Below, one piece after another: positions 52,893-62,827 of a stretch of DNA of 64,000 nt (its first letter is position 1; every line of letters begins with the position of its first letter). Source of the stretch: an uncultured Bacteroidales bacterium (lineage in GTDB: Bacteria; Bacteroidota; Bacteroidia; Bacteroidales; Bacteroidaceae). The notes beneath the pieces are model-generated. The model ran no database searches. It was not told the origin of the DNA and worked only from the letters and a program-made list of their open reading frames with translations. Location of the stretch: the NCBI GenBank assembly GCA_902799685.1, contig CADCBO010000004.1:62001-126000 (forward strand). The letters run 5' to 3'. The position numbers and the translations under genes were made by a program.

Positions 52893-53831
52893 ATGAGCAA
52901 AATAAAGGATGCGGCAAATACCGCATGGAGTGCCTTGCAGACATGGAAGTTCTGGAAAGAGCTCATGATAATGACTGCCGGCATGGCTGTATCGGCATTG
53001 GCAGTCAACTACTTCCTGGTTCCAAGCAAACTGATTATAGGCAGCATATCCGGTCTTTCCATCGTGATAAGCGGAGTATTTGAACTTATTGGTATGCCTG
53101 TCAAGGTCTCTACCGTGATTGTAATCATAAACGCTATACTTCTGATACTGGCTTATCTGCTAATTGACAAGGAATTTGGTCTAAAAACCGTATATACGGC
53201 CATGATTTTGGGACCGCTGATGGACCTTTGGGAGAAAATCCTGCCGGCATCGGAACTCATTACTGACGGAACTTCGGTCATGGGCGACATCTGGCTGGAC
53301 CTTTGCTGTTTCGTGCTGCTGCTCAGTGCATCGCAAGCCATACTGTTCCACATAAACGCATCAACCGGTGGTCTAGACATTCTGGCCAAGATAGTGAACA
53401 AGTACCTGCATTTTGACATTGGCGCATCCATATCGGTAGCCGGAGCAATCATCTGCTGCACGGCTTTTGCCATCAACCCGTTCCGTATGGTGGTGGTAGG
53501 CCTGATAGGAACCTGGATAAACGGTATTGTGGTGGATTACTTCACAGCCAGCATAAACAAGCGCAAAAGGGTGTGTATCATATCCTCAAGCCATGAGATA
53601 CTGCGTAAATATATTATCGAAGAGTTGGACCGTGGATGCAGTCTCTATAAAGTGACAGGCGGATACAGCGGTAAGGAGAACGTAGAGATCCAGGCCCTGC
53701 TTACACAGGATGAGTTCTCAAGTCTGATGGACTTTATGAAGAAGAATGATATTCACGGATTCATTACCGCCGGTAATGTAAGTGAAATCTACGGACTCTG
53801 GAACAAGCACAAGCACGGCCCGATAGGCTAA
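52893..53831 (+). CDS. YitT-family membrane protein (DUF161 plus DUF2179)
   Basis: The start is the ATG at 52893 (MSKIKDAANTAWSALQ), 312 residues. The DUF161 membrane part has five or six hydrophobic segments, with ASTGGLDILAKIVNKYLHFDIG as the signature, followed by the cytosolic DUF2179 domain (RGCSLYKVTGGYSGKENVEI). The function is unknown. It ends one base before the stop codon of the convergent mutL, with no space for a terminator. Confidence 0.87.
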   Translation: MSKIKDAANTAWSALQTWKFWKELMIMTAGMAVSALAVNYFLVPSKLIIGSISGLSIVISGVFELIGMPVKVSTVIVIINAILLILAYLLIDKEFGLKTVYTAMILGPLMDLWEKILPASELITDGTSVMGDIWLDLCCFVLLLSASQAILFHINASTGGLDILAKIVNKYLHFDIGASISVAGAIICCTAFAINPFRMVVVGLIGTWINGIVVDYFTASINKRKRVCIISSSHEILRKYIIEELDRGCSLYKVTGGYSGKENVEIQALLTQDEFSSLMDFMKKNDIHGFITAGNVSEIYGLWNKHKHGPIG

Positions 53832-55640
53832 TCAGAACCACTTGGAGATTTCCTCTTCAGATTTAATCACATAGACGTTCTTGCCGTCCGGTGTGCGTGA
53901 CGCCATGCTGCATGCCTTAAGTGAACGTACCAGCTCCTGCATCTCATTTTCCGACAGATGACGTCCGGCAGGGATTGCAGCTTTTCTGGCCATGGCCAGC
54001 GCCATACTCTCCAATTGACGTTCCTCTTCCTGAGTAGGGTTTATGCGCAGGTCGGCAATCATATCTGTAATAAGACGCTCATAATCCTGCCCCTCCATTC
54101 CCGACGGTACGCCCTGTACGGCAACAGCTCCGCGACCCATATCCGAAAGGTCAAATCCCAATGCGGTAAAACGGGGTTTCAGTTCTGCAAAGGCGGCTGC
54201 ATCAGTAGCAGACAGCTGGAACATCTCAGGAAACAGCAGACCTTGCGATGCGGCGCTATGACTCTTGGCATCTGCCATGAAACGCTCATATAGAACCTTG
54301 GTGTGTGCACGGTGCTGGTCAATTATCATAAGCCCCTGCTCAGACGGGACAAGGATGAAACGGTCAGCAAACTGATATGGCTTGAGCGGTTCCTCATCAG
54401 GCTTTACAAAGGTCTCGCTCATGGGTGTGAACGGGATCCCTCCGTCATTGACCTTGCGTTCAATGACATCACCGTACAGCTTGCTCCAGTTATCCCTGTT
54501 GGTTCGCGTCTGGCCGGATTCATTACGGCTGCCTGCAAACGGATTGAAGTCAGGATTGTAGCTCACCTTGGGCTGTATTACCGGACGTGATGCATCATAG
54601 ATGGGAATATCCGGCATATCGGCCGTATTGAAGTCTATGGTGGGCATCTTCTCAAACTGGCCCACTGTCTCCTTGACGGCGGCCATGAGAATCTTCCATA
54701 TCACCTGCTCATCCTGGAACTTTATCTCGGTCTTGGTGGGGTGTATGTTCACGTCAATGGTTTCGGGCGGGACATTCAGGAACAGGAAATATGACGGTTG
54801 GTCGCCCTCCGGTACAAGGCCTTCGTATGCGCTCACTACTGCCTTGTGGAAATAGGGATGGCGCATGAACCTGCCGTTAACAAAGAAGAACTGCTTGGCA
54901 CCGCGGCCCTTCACATTGTCCAGATTGGAACAGAATCCGCTCACCTTCACCACCGATGTCTCAACCTCAACAGGAAGCAACGCCTCGTTCATCTTACGCC
55001 CGAACAGATTGACAATACGCTGTTTTATGGCCGATGCGGGCAACGAAAGCACCTGCTCGCCCTGGTTGGTAAGCTCAACAGCCACCTCCGGATGAGCCAA
55101 AGCCACGCGCTCAATCTCATTCAGTATATGTCCGTATTCAGTCTGATTGCTCTTTAGGAACTTGCGGCGTGCCGGCACGTTAAAGAACAGGTTACGCACC
55201 GTGAACGAACTGCCCACGGGACATACGCAAGGCTCCTCCAACTCTATCTCGGACGCCTTGACCATTAAGGCCGTACCGGTATCACTTTGGGCGGTACGGG
55301 TACGCAAATGGACTTCGGCAACAGCGGCGATTGACGGCAGGGCTTCACCCCTGAATCCGAATGTGGTCAGCGAGAAAAGGTCATCCGATTCACGTATCTT
55401 GGATGTTGCATGACGTTCAAATGCCGTACGTGCATCATCCGGACTCATTCCGCAACCGTTGTCTATGACCTGTATGGAGGTACGTCCGGCATCCGTCAGC
55501 AGGATCCTGATATTGTCAGCACCTGCATCGACGGCATTCTCCACCAGCTCCTTTACAACCGATGCGGGGCGGTTCACCACCTCACCTGCGGCTATCTGGC
55601 TGGCAACCTGCTGTGACAGTACCTTTATCTTATTTTCCAT
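53832..55640 (-). CDS. mutL: DNA mismatch repair protein MutL
   Basis: MutL links mismatch recognition by MutS to strand removal. The GHKL ATPase part is intact: ENAVDAGADNIRI, DNGCGMSPDDAR, TFGFRGEALPSI and KSNQTEYGHI. The C-terminal domain begins near YQFADRFILV. The metal-binding motif of endonuclease-type MutL (DQHAxxE-xxxx-E) reads DQHRAHTKVLYE here, and the later ACKAAI- and CPHGRP-like motifs are absent. The 602 residues are normal in length. It is the last gene of the recQ-guaB-surA operon. Confidence 0.96.
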   Translation of the reverse strand: MENKIKVLSQQVASQIAAGEVVNRPASVVKELVENAVDAGADNIRILLTDAGRTSIQVIDNGCGMSPDDARTAFERHATSKIRESDDLFSLTTFGFRGEALPSIAAVAEVHLRTRTAQSDTGTALMVKASEIELEEPCVCPVGSSFTVRNLFFNVPARRKFLKSNQTEYGHILNEIERVALAHPEVAVELTNQGEQVLSLPASAIKQRIVNLFGRKMNEALLPVEVETSVVKVSGFCSNLDNVKGRGAKQFFFVNGRFMRHPYFHKAVVSAYEGLVPEGDQPSYFLFLNVPPETIDVNIHPTKTEIKFQDEQVIWKILMAAVKETVGQFEKMPTIDFNTADMPDIPIYDASRPVIQPKVSYNPDFNPFAGSRNESGQTRTNRDNWSKLYGDVIERKVNDGGIPFTPMSETFVKPDEEPLKPYQFADRFILVPSEQGLMIIDQHRAHTKVLYERFMADAKSHSAASQGLLFPEMFQLSATDAAAFAELKPRFTALGFDLSDMGRGAVAVQGVPSGMEGQDYERLITDMIADLRINPTQEEERQLESMALAMARKAAIPAGRHLSENEMQELVRSLKACSMASRTPDGKNVYVIKSEEEISKWF

Positions 55641-55647
55641 ACAAACC

Positions 55648-55941
55648 TTATAACAGATTTCCGTTAAGGATATTAAGTAACAACAGTATCAGAAGGAAAA
55701 TAAGCACAATGGCCACCGGAAAGCTCAACCTTGGGCCGCCATACTCCTTACGGCGTTTAAGATGCTTGGTTCCCTCCACGAACTTGCCACGTATGCTCTC
55801 CGGGTTGAACTCCTCCTCAGGCAGCATACCCAATTCACGCTTGGCCTTCTCCTCTATCTTGGCAAGCTTCTCCTTGCGCTCGTCATAGTAAATGTACTTA
55901 TGCTCAAAACGGCGCGGTTCCCTGACATTGAACATTCCCAT
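55648..55941 (-). CDS. Small membrane-anchored protein of unknown function
   Basis: The 97-residue protein has an acidic/basic cytosolic helix (ERKEKLAKIEEKAKRELG) and one C-terminal membrane segment (FPVAIVLIFLLILLLLNIL). I do not recognise a family, but it is in a conserved-looking place between the OstA-like gene and mutL, 2 and 7 bases from them. Co-expression with the envelope genes is likely; function unknown. Confidence 0.75.
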   Translation of the reverse strand: MGMFNVREPRRFEHKYIYYDERKEKLAKIEEKAKRELGMLPEEEFNPESIRGKFVEGTKHLKRRKEYGGPRLSFPVAIVLIFLLILLLLNILNGNLL

Positions 55942-55943
55942 AG

Positions 55944-57605
55944 CTATTTCCTCTTTTTACGGTCTAATGTAGGAAGCGGTACCTCCTTGATGGAACTATT
56001 CTTGCTCAACTGTTCTTCAACCCTCTTGCCGCGCCAGTAGAATACATCCTCCGGATCTCTGGGCCTTATCCTGTCAAACCAGTTGAAATTTGCCAGGAAC
56101 ATCTTCTTCTCATCAATCTTGTCCATGGGAAACATTATCCCGTTGGAACGGCTCCTCACGACAATCCTGTCAACTGCACGCATCTTGAAGTATATGGTCA
56201 GGTTCGATGCCTCGGTAGTATTCATTCCAATCATGGCCGAATCCGCGTCCAGCGGGTAGAAAACCGCCAGGACATTACCTATGACGTCAGCCTTGTCAAT
56301 ATCTCCGTTCTTGAAGTAGGCTTTCATCTCGCGGCCTGTTATCTGATTGTAATGCACTGAGTCATTCCTCTGTATGAACAATGCCTGACCTATCACGTGA
56401 GCCCAGTCTATCGTACTGTCATTCATATAAAAGATAATCTTCTCGCCAAGAACCTGCTGATCTTCGTTCCATACTATGGGATCATGATACAGTGTCAGGC
56501 TTGAATCTACCGACGTGAATACCATTGAGTCAGCAACCATCTGCATATCAAACCGGTATGCGCGCACCTTGTTGAAACCGCGCATCTGACGCTCAATGAC
56601 ACTGTCGCCGGCTTCATTGTAGAATGTAACCAGGCGGAACGTATCTGCATGGACAAACAGGGTGTCGCCCATGGAGTATTCTGTCAGCAGGGCTTTTCCG
56701 GTGACTACAGCCGAGTCATTGTTCTGGTTATAGAAGGCATACTCACCGTTCACATCCACCTTGTCCTTATAGTTGTTTACAATGACATCGCCATAACCTT
56801 TCATTATACCCGAAGCTTTGTCATAGACTATACTGTCGCCTGTCATCCTGTTGTCACCTTCATTGTTTATTACAACGGAACGATCCAGCAGAATGGCATT
56901 GTTGCTGTCAGTATTGAACTGTCCGCGACTGGTAGTAATGAAATTATCATCGTTTACAATCTCCGTGGGGCTGGTAATATACGCTGTATGCAGGTCTGTG
57001 TCATACAGAAGCGTATCTGATTTGAGAGTGTAGTCAGGGCTCTCCATCGACACGCCGTCAATGAATGTGGCCAGATTGGTGTTTGTGTCAAACTGACCGT
57101 ATTCTGAAATCAGAGTGCTCTCCTCGTCAAGCAGAGTGCCACCGTCAAAGAACCATCCCAACCCCGTATTACGGTCATAGTTCAGGCTGTCTGTAAGCAG
57201 TATCATCGTCTTGTTCTCCAGACGCACGTTATCACGTACCCTGAGTAGCCTTGTATTCCCGTCATAGAACATTGAATCACCATAGAGGAACAAAGTATCC
57301 CCCTGTTCCACACGGACATTATGATAGGCGTTGAAAGAATTGGCCTCCTTGAAGAAAAGGGCGCTGTCACAATACATGTACATGCTGTCATGACGGAACA
57401 CCACATTGCCCATCAGGCGCTGCGCATCGGGATTGATATAACTCTCAAAACGTATCAGGTCGGCATTCAGCAGATAAACATAGTCGGTGTCGGCCGGCTC
57501 GGATCCTATCTCAGCATCCGGCATCTCCCTTTCATCCTGCGCCTGAACGGACAAGACTGTGCAGGACATCAGGAAAAATAACGACAACCACCTAAGCTTC
57601 AGCAT
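55944..57605 (-). CDS. OstA/LptA-like periplasmic protein
   Basis: The start is the ATG at 57605 (MLKLRWLSLFFLMSCTVLSVQA signal peptide); an earlier ATG overlaps the surA-like gene. The mature protein shows repeated beta-jellyroll strands typical of LptA/OstA: YDGNTRLLRVRDNVRLENKT, LLDRSVVINNEGDNRMTGD, YDKASGIMKGYGDVIVNNY. In LPS transport LptA bridges the periplasm; at 553 residues this one is longer than E. coli LptA. Its neighbours are surA-like upstream and mutL downstream. Confidence 0.85.
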   Translation of the reverse strand: MLKLRWLSLFFLMSCTVLSVQAQDEREMPDAEIGSEPADTDYVYLLNADLIRFESYINPDAQRLMGNVVFRHDSMYMYCDSALFFKEANSFNAYHNVRVEQGDTLFLYGDSMFYDGNTRLLRVRDNVRLENKTMILLTDSLNYDRNTGLGWFFDGGTLLDEESTLISEYGQFDTNTNLATFIDGVSMESPDYTLKSDTLLYDTDLHTAYITSPTEIVNDDNFITTSRGQFNTDSNNAILLDRSVVINNEGDNRMTGDSIVYDKASGIMKGYGDVIVNNYKDKVDVNGEYAFYNQNNDSAVVTGKALLTEYSMGDTLFVHADTFRLVTFYNEAGDSVIERQMRGFNKVRAYRFDMQMVADSMVFTSVDSSLTLYHDPIVWNEDQQVLGEKIIFYMNDSTIDWAHVIGQALFIQRNDSVHYNQITGREMKAYFKNGDIDKADVIGNVLAVFYPLDADSAMIGMNTTEASNLTIYFKMRAVDRIVVRSRSNGIMFPMDKIDEKKMFLANFNWFDRIRPRDPEDVFYWRGKRVEEQLSKNSSIKEVPLPTLDRKKRK

Positions 57606-57616
57606 CGTTACCTGTT

Positions 57617-58990
57617 TCAATTGCTGACACCCCAACCGGGATAGATGAACTCACAGTCATTCCACCCCTCACTGATCCTGACATATGTGGTACGCTGTTT
57701 CTCACGTATCCACTTTTCTATAACCTCCTGCTTACGCTGACTGCTTACTATATCGTACAGCTGCTCATAATCATCAGCCACATTGGCCTTGTGACTGTTT
57801 ATCTTGTTCTTGAGCTTTACAATGGCGCAGACCACCTTACCGTTTCTGAGCTGCATGGTGAACGGATCGGAAATCTCTCCCACATGCATCCTGTCAACCA
57901 CTCTGGCAACTTCAGGCGGAAGCTGCTCCATCTGGTACTTTGAGATTCTGGGCACGCCGGGCTCCGGCTCAAATGTCATCAGGCCGTTGTTGTTGCGTGA
58001 GTCCTTGTCCTGGGAATATGCCACGACACATGACTCAAACGTGCTGTTTCCTCCACGAATACCCTGTGCAATAGAGTCCAGCCTTGCCAGACAGTTGTTC
58101 ACGCTCTCCATGGGAACACGGGGCTTACGTAGTATGTGGCGTACACGTACCCTGTCACCCAACCTCTCCACGAATTGTATTATATGATAGCCGTACTCAG
58201 TCTCCACTATCTTGGATATCTTGTTGGGATCAGTCATGTTAAAGGCAACGGTAGAGAATTCAGGTACCATCTCTCCGCGTCCGAAGAATCCCACATCACC
58301 GCCGTCCCTTGCACTTCCCGGATCCTCCGAATACAATCGTGCCAGAGTAGAGAATGTCACTTCACCGGATTGTACGCGGTCAATATAATCCCTCAGGTCA
58401 CTCTTTACGGCATCTATCTCATCCTGCGGGATTACAGGTTCCTGGGTAATTATCTGAACCTCAACCTGAGTGGGAACTGACGGTATGTCCTCGGCAGGTA
58501 TATCCTTCATGAAACGGCGCACCTCGGCAGGAGTCACCTTTACACGTGAAATGATCTTTTCACGAACCTTACTTATAATATATTCCTGGCGGCTTGTCTC
58601 GTAAAGACGGCTCTTTATCTGATCGGTTCTCATGCTGAAATATTCCTCCAGTTTCTCTTCCGATCCCGCCTGGCTCACGTAATCCTTATACCTTGCTTCA
58701 ACATAAGACGATACATCATCGTCAGTAACCGATATACTGTCCAGCTCCGCCTGGTTCAGGAAAAGTTTGTTGATTGCAAGCTGCTCCGGGATTATGCAGT
58801 AAGGGTCTCCATTCCATTGGGCTCCGCGCATTTGGGCATCCTGACGTGCTTCCTCCACCTCCGACTTGTATATAGCCTCATCGCCAATAACCCAAACCAC
58901 CTCATCAATAACATTGTTCTGGGCGAATGAATATGTGCAGGGCATCATTGCCAACATAACCGTTATTTTCAAGAATATGTCTTTTCTCAT
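57617..58990 (-). CDS. SurA-like periplasmic peptidyl-prolyl isomerase
   Basis: A signal peptide (KITVMLAMMPCTYSFAQ) precedes the SurA N-terminal helical domain (VVWVIGDEAIYKSEVEEAR). Two parvulin PpiC domains follow (residues about 165-270 and 275-380), with LYSEDPGSARDGGDVGFFGRGEMVP in the first. It should act as an outer-membrane protein chaperone. The length of 457 matches SurA. Its start overlaps the lipoprotein gene's end by 4 bases. Confidence 0.92.
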   Translation of the reverse strand: MRKDIFLKITVMLAMMPCTYSFAQNNVIDEVVWVIGDEAIYKSEVEEARQDAQMRGAQWNGDPYCIIPEQLAINKLFLNQAELDSISVTDDDVSSYVEARYKDYVSQAGSEEKLEEYFSMRTDQIKSRLYETSRQEYIISKVREKIISRVKVTPAEVRRFMKDIPAEDIPSVPTQVEVQIITQEPVIPQDEIDAVKSDLRDYIDRVQSGEVTFSTLARLYSEDPGSARDGGDVGFFGRGEMVPEFSTVAFNMTDPNKISKIVETEYGYHIIQFVERLGDRVRVRHILRKPRVPMESVNNCLARLDSIAQGIRGGNSTFESCVVAYSQDKDSRNNNGLMTFEPEPGVPRISKYQMEQLPPEVARVVDRMHVGEISDPFTMQLRNGKVVCAIVKLKNKINSHKANVADDYEQLYDIVSSQRKQEVIEKWIREKQRTTYVRISEGWNDCEFIYPGWGVSN

Positions 58991-59883
58991 TGGTTCTTTT
59001 TATTATGGAAAGTTATTCTGTTCTTATCCAAGGCAGCTTCATAAAGATCCTCCTTGATTTTTCTGATATAAGCAACCTCATTGCTGTTTATGAGCAGTCC
59101 GCGTATTCTGGCACGGGCATGATCCAAAGGTTCGATACCGCCTTTGAGGACACACTCACTTACATTAAGCAGATAAATGAACTCCTCATCCTTGAACTCA
59201 TAACCGCAACTGTCCTTCAGGATCGTTTCAAGCGGCTTGTCCATTGCCGGCAGCAACACCTCCAGTTCCGCAACGGTATGCCAGCTGTCATAAAAGAAAT
59301 CGCACCGGGCGGCATTGCGGACACAGTATTTCTCTATCTCCTCAAAAGAGGCGTCATCCATCTGCGTATAAAGCTTGTGTATGTCCGACAGGTCATGAGA
59401 CTTGTTGGATATCTTTATGAACAGGCCCTTTATCAAGGATTCATCAAGCACGAACAATCCCTGATTGTCATTATAAAACTGTTCTATCTCGTTATCGGTT
59501 ATCTCTGAAGAGAACTTCTGCTCTATAAGCCTGCGCTGGTACTCATGCTCAAACAGCGAACGGCGGTACCCATCAACCAGACGGTCTATGTCTTTTGTAT
59601 CAGGTATGTTTCTGATGGCATTCTGATAGAACAGGATATCCTGTATCCAGTTCCTTATGTACCGTTCAACAAACAGTGTACTGTCAGCATTTGACATTCC
59701 CAATGGAAGGACCTGCTTTATGTCTTCTGCATAAAGGACGTCGGCTCCCACCTCCACGACAGGAGTCTTGCCATATACATACTGGGGAGACTTGCCGTCC
59801 CATTTGCACGAGACCATAAAAAACAGCGGCAGCAACCACAGTATTCCCCATACAGGCCAAATACAGGACCTTCTTCCTTCCAT
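58987..59883 (-). CDS. SurA-related lipoprotein without a PPIase domain
   Basis: The start is the ATG at 59883, which shares one base with the TAA of the ppiC gene. The signal peptide ends in FMVSC, a lipobox. The helical body (RYIRNWIQDILFYQNAIRN, then SEITDNEIEQFYNDNQGLF) is like the chaperone part of SurA/PpiC, but the parvulin core motif is not present in the 298 residues. It may be a helper chaperone of the operon. Related genes occur in this place in other Bacteroidales, as far as I can recall. Confidence 0.78.
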   Translation of the reverse strand: MEGRRSCIWPVWGILWLLPLFFMVSCKWDGKSPQYVYGKTPVVEVGADVLYAEDIKQVLPLGMSNADSTLFVERYIRNWIQDILFYQNAIRNIPDTKDIDRLVDGYRRSLFEHEYQRRLIEQKFSSEITDNEIEQFYNDNQGLFVLDESLIKGLFIKISNKSHDLSDIHKLYTQMDDASFEEIEKYCVRNAARCDFFYDSWHTVAELEVLLPAMDKPLETILKDSCGYEFKDEEFIYLLNVSECVLKGGIEPLDHARARIRGLLINSNEVAYIRKIKEDLYEAALDKNRITFHNKKNQ

Positions 59884-61307
59884 TATTCGCAATGAATATC
59901 GTTCAATACCTTTTTGTTGATTGTAAAACTATATTTACTGCGCAATTGACTGACCCATTGCTGTTCCAGATAGTTCTGATAATCTTCAAGCACCTCCGAT
60001 GAAACATCGCCCAGGCATTCAGGTTTCTTTATCGTCCTTCCTATAACATTTGTATATGGAAAACTCTTCATAGGCTCAAACTCGCCCTCACCGAATACTA
60101 TCTTATCCACATAAGCGTTCTGTCCTTTCCTGAAAATACCGGTCTCGGAGGTTCCGCGCATTACCCTGACAACTATCCTCTCTTTATTGAATTTCACTAT
60201 GGTGTCAATCCATTGTGATATATCAAGGCCTTTTACGGCGCCTTCAACCTGATGGAACACATCCTCATCCACACAGAAGAATACCATTCCCTTAAAGCAC
60301 GGTTCCTTGAACTTGTACTGCTTGATATGTGAATTATAGTAGTTCTCCACTCCGGCCTGGTCATTGGCAGCCTTCTCCCATACCTCGCGGTTGCTTATGT
60401 CAAACAACAAAAGACCGTCGTGATACTCCCTTGACACGTTGCCGAAATCCGGTTCCACCTCTTCCAACACACTGTCCAGATGAGCCACCGCCTCATCGTC
60501 TCTCAAATCCCAACCTAAACGCGCGGCATATTCATTTGCCTTGCGCCGCTTGGCCTCCTGGTAGTATTCGTTCTGGAGCATCCATTGATATATGTCCGCA
60601 CGGTTTTCCTCATAAGAACCTATCTGACGGCGGGCATCAACCTTTATCAGGAAAACTATTCCGTCCGATACAAACGGATGGCTGTATTGGCCGGGATCCA
60701 GGCTGAACACTATATCAGCCACATCCTCGGGAACCTGTGAACGGGAAACCCATCCGGCAACGCCACCGGCAGCGGCAAGATCGTCAGTTGAGAATTTCCT
60801 GGCCAGGTCCGGAAATGACTGACCGGCCTCAAGCATCTCATATATCTCATCCATAAGCTCCACCTGTTCCATGAAAGACTCACGCGTATCTTCCTGGGGT
60901 GTCAACGAGATTATCGATATGCTGGCAAGGCCGTCCGGGCCGACATCGTCCAAAGACCTTTCATAGGTCCTGCGTGCAGACTCTTCCAGAAACAATGTAT
61001 CCACCAGATAATACTCGGCCTGCATATCCCTGTACATCTTATACTCTTCAAGGAATGAATCGGTTTTATCCAGGCCTTCGTCCATTGCCGCCTGAACCTT
61101 AAGCTTGAAATTGATGTAAAGGTCAGCGTATTGTCTGATTATCTTCTTTGAAACGGTTGTTTCAGTCTTGTTCTTGTTGAGGAAATATTCAAACTCTGAT
61201 TTTTTGACATCATATCCGTTTACGGTCATCACCACAGGGTCATCCGCCTGCGCAAAAAACGGTATGCACAAAAGAGCGGAGAATACGAAGGTAATAATAC
61301 GTCTCAT
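59883..61307 (-). CDS. PpiC-type periplasmic foldase
   Basis: The start is the ATG at 61307 (MRRIITFVFSALLCIPFFAQA signal peptide), giving 474 residues. A helical chaperone part is followed by a parvulin domain with RKFSTDDLAAAGGVAGWVSR (residues about 185-210) and DIVFSLDPGQYSHPF. The C-terminal half contains a degenerate second domain. It is an outer-membrane protein folding factor in the same operon as the surA-like gene. guaB lies 28 bases upstream. Confidence 0.88.
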   Translation of the reverse strand: MRRIITFVFSALLCIPFFAQADDPVVMTVNGYDVKKSEFEYFLNKNKTETTVSKKIIRQYADLYINFKLKVQAAMDEGLDKTDSFLEEYKMYRDMQAEYYLVDTLFLEESARRTYERSLDDVGPDGLASISIISLTPQEDTRESFMEQVELMDEIYEMLEAGQSFPDLARKFSTDDLAAAGGVAGWVSRSQVPEDVADIVFSLDPGQYSHPFVSDGIVFLIKVDARRQIGSYEENRADIYQWMLQNEYYQEAKRRKANEYAARLGWDLRDDEAVAHLDSVLEEVEPDFGNVSREYHDGLLLFDISNREVWEKAANDQAGVENYYNSHIKQYKFKEPCFKGMVFFCVDEDVFHQVEGAVKGLDISQWIDTIVKFNKERIVVRVMRGTSETGIFRKGQNAYVDKIVFGEGEFEPMKSFPYTNVIGRTIKKPECLGDVSSEVLEDYQNYLEQQWVSQLRSKYSFTINKKVLNDIHCE

Positions 61308-61335
61308 AATCAAAAGGTTCACGTTTTGCTGCTCG

Positions 61336-62811
61336 TTACTCATGACGGCTGTAGTTGGGAGCCTCGCTTGTTATGGCCACATCATGCGGATGGCTCTCGT
61401 TCATACCAGCATTCGTTATGCGTACGAACTTGGCTTCATGAAGTTTCTCGATATTGGGAGCGCCGCAATAGCCCATACCTGAGCGCAGGCCACCTGCCAG
61501 CTGATATACAACCTCGTAAAGGGTTCCCTTATAAGGAACACGTGCTGCAATACCCTCCGGAACAAGCTTGCGGGTATCCTTTGTATCGGCCTGGAAATAA
61601 CGGTCCTTTGAACCGTTCTCCATAGCCTCCAGAGAACCCATGCCACGGTATGACTTGAACTTACGGCCGTTGAATATGATGGTCTCACCGGGTGACTCCT
61701 CCGTACCAGCTACAAGTGATCCGAACATTACGCTGTCACCGCCTGCTGCAAGAGCCTTGACCACATCGCCCGAGTAGCGCAGACCGCCGTCGGCGATGAT
61801 AGGTACACCTGAGCCTTTGATAGCCGAATAGACATCATAAACAGCTGATACCTGGGGAACACCGATACCGGCAATGATACGGGTGGTGCAGATTGAGCCG
61901 GGACCCATACCCACCTTTACCGCATCGGCACCGGCCTCGACAAGAGCCTTGGCTGCTGCACCGGTTGCAATGTTTCCGACAACTATGTCTATATTGCTGA
62001 AACTGGCCTTTGCCTCCTTGAGCTTGGCAATGACGCTCTTGGTGTGACCATGGGCTGTATCAATAACAATAGCATCGGCTCCAGCCTCCACCAGGGCTGC
62101 CATGCGGTCCAAGGTATCAGCAGTAACGCCCACACCTGCAGCCACGCGCAGACGGCCCTTGCTGTCCTTGCATGCCATGGGTTTGTCCTTGGCCTTGGTA
62201 ATATCCTTATATGTGATAAGGCCTACCAGCTTTCCGTTGTTATCTACAACAGGCAGTTTCTCAATCTTGTTCTCCTGCAGGATCTGTGAAGCGGCCTCCA
62301 TATCAACCTGCTGGTGAGTGGTAACCAGATTCTCCTTGGTCATGACATCCTCTATCTTGACATCATAGTTGCGCTGGAACCTCAGGTCACGGTTTGTGAC
62401 TATACCACACAGCTTGCCGTCCTCCTCCACGACAGGAATACCGCCGATATGATACTCTGCCATGAGAGCCAGGGCATCCTTGATTGTATTATGACGATGT
62501 ATTGTGACTGGGTCATATATCATACCGTTTTCGGCTCGCTTTACAATGGCAACCTGACGCGCCTGCTCGGCTATTGACATATTCTTGTGAATTACACCGA
62601 TACCGCCTTCACGTGCAATGGCAATGGCCATGCGTGATTCCGTTACGGTATCCATAGCTGCTGTCACGAACGGAATGTTCAGGCTGATGTTGCGTGAGAA
62701 CCTTGAAGTAAGATTGATGTCACGCGGCAGAACCTCTGAATAAGCAGGAATAAGCAGGACATCATCAAATGTCAGGCCCTCCATTGCTACTCTATCTTCT
62801 AAAAATGACAT
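61336..62811 (-). CDS. guaB: Inosine-5'-monophosphate dehydrogenase
   Basis: It oxidises IMP to XMP, the rate-limiting step to GMP. The start is the ATG at 62811 ([20 protein letters not shown]), 491 residues. Two CBS domains lie at about 94-205; the catalytic Cys308 is in [12 protein letters not shown], and the flap has [14 protein letters not shown]. The open extension to 62916 overlaps recQ and is not used. It lies between recQ (16 bases) and ppiC (28 bases). Confidence 0.96.
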   Translation of the reverse strand: MSFLEDRVAMEGLTFDDVLLIPAYSEVLPRDINLTSRFSRNISLNIPFVTAAMDTVTESRMAIAIAREGGIGVIHKNMSIAEQARQVAIVKRAENGMIYDPVTIHRHNTIKDALALMAEYHIGGIPVVEEDGKLCGIVTNRDLRFQRNYDVKIEDVMTKENLVTTHQQVDMEAASQILQENKIEKLPVVDNNGKLVGLITYKDITKAKDKPMACKDSKGRLRVAAGVGVTADTLDRMAALVEAGADAIVIDTAHGHTKSVIAKLKEAKASFSNIDIVVGNIATGAAAKALVEAGADAVKVGMGPGSICTTRIIAGIGVPQVSAVYDVYSAIKGSGVPIIADGGLRYSGDVVKALAAGGDSVMFGSLVAGTEESPGETIIFNGRKFKSYRGMGSLEAMENGSKDRYFQADTKDTRKLVPEGIAARVPYKGTLYEVVYQLAGGLRSGMGYCGAPNIEKLHEAKFVRITNAGMNESHPHDVAITSEAPNYSRHE

Positions 62812-62827
62812 AATATTGTATTGTTTG

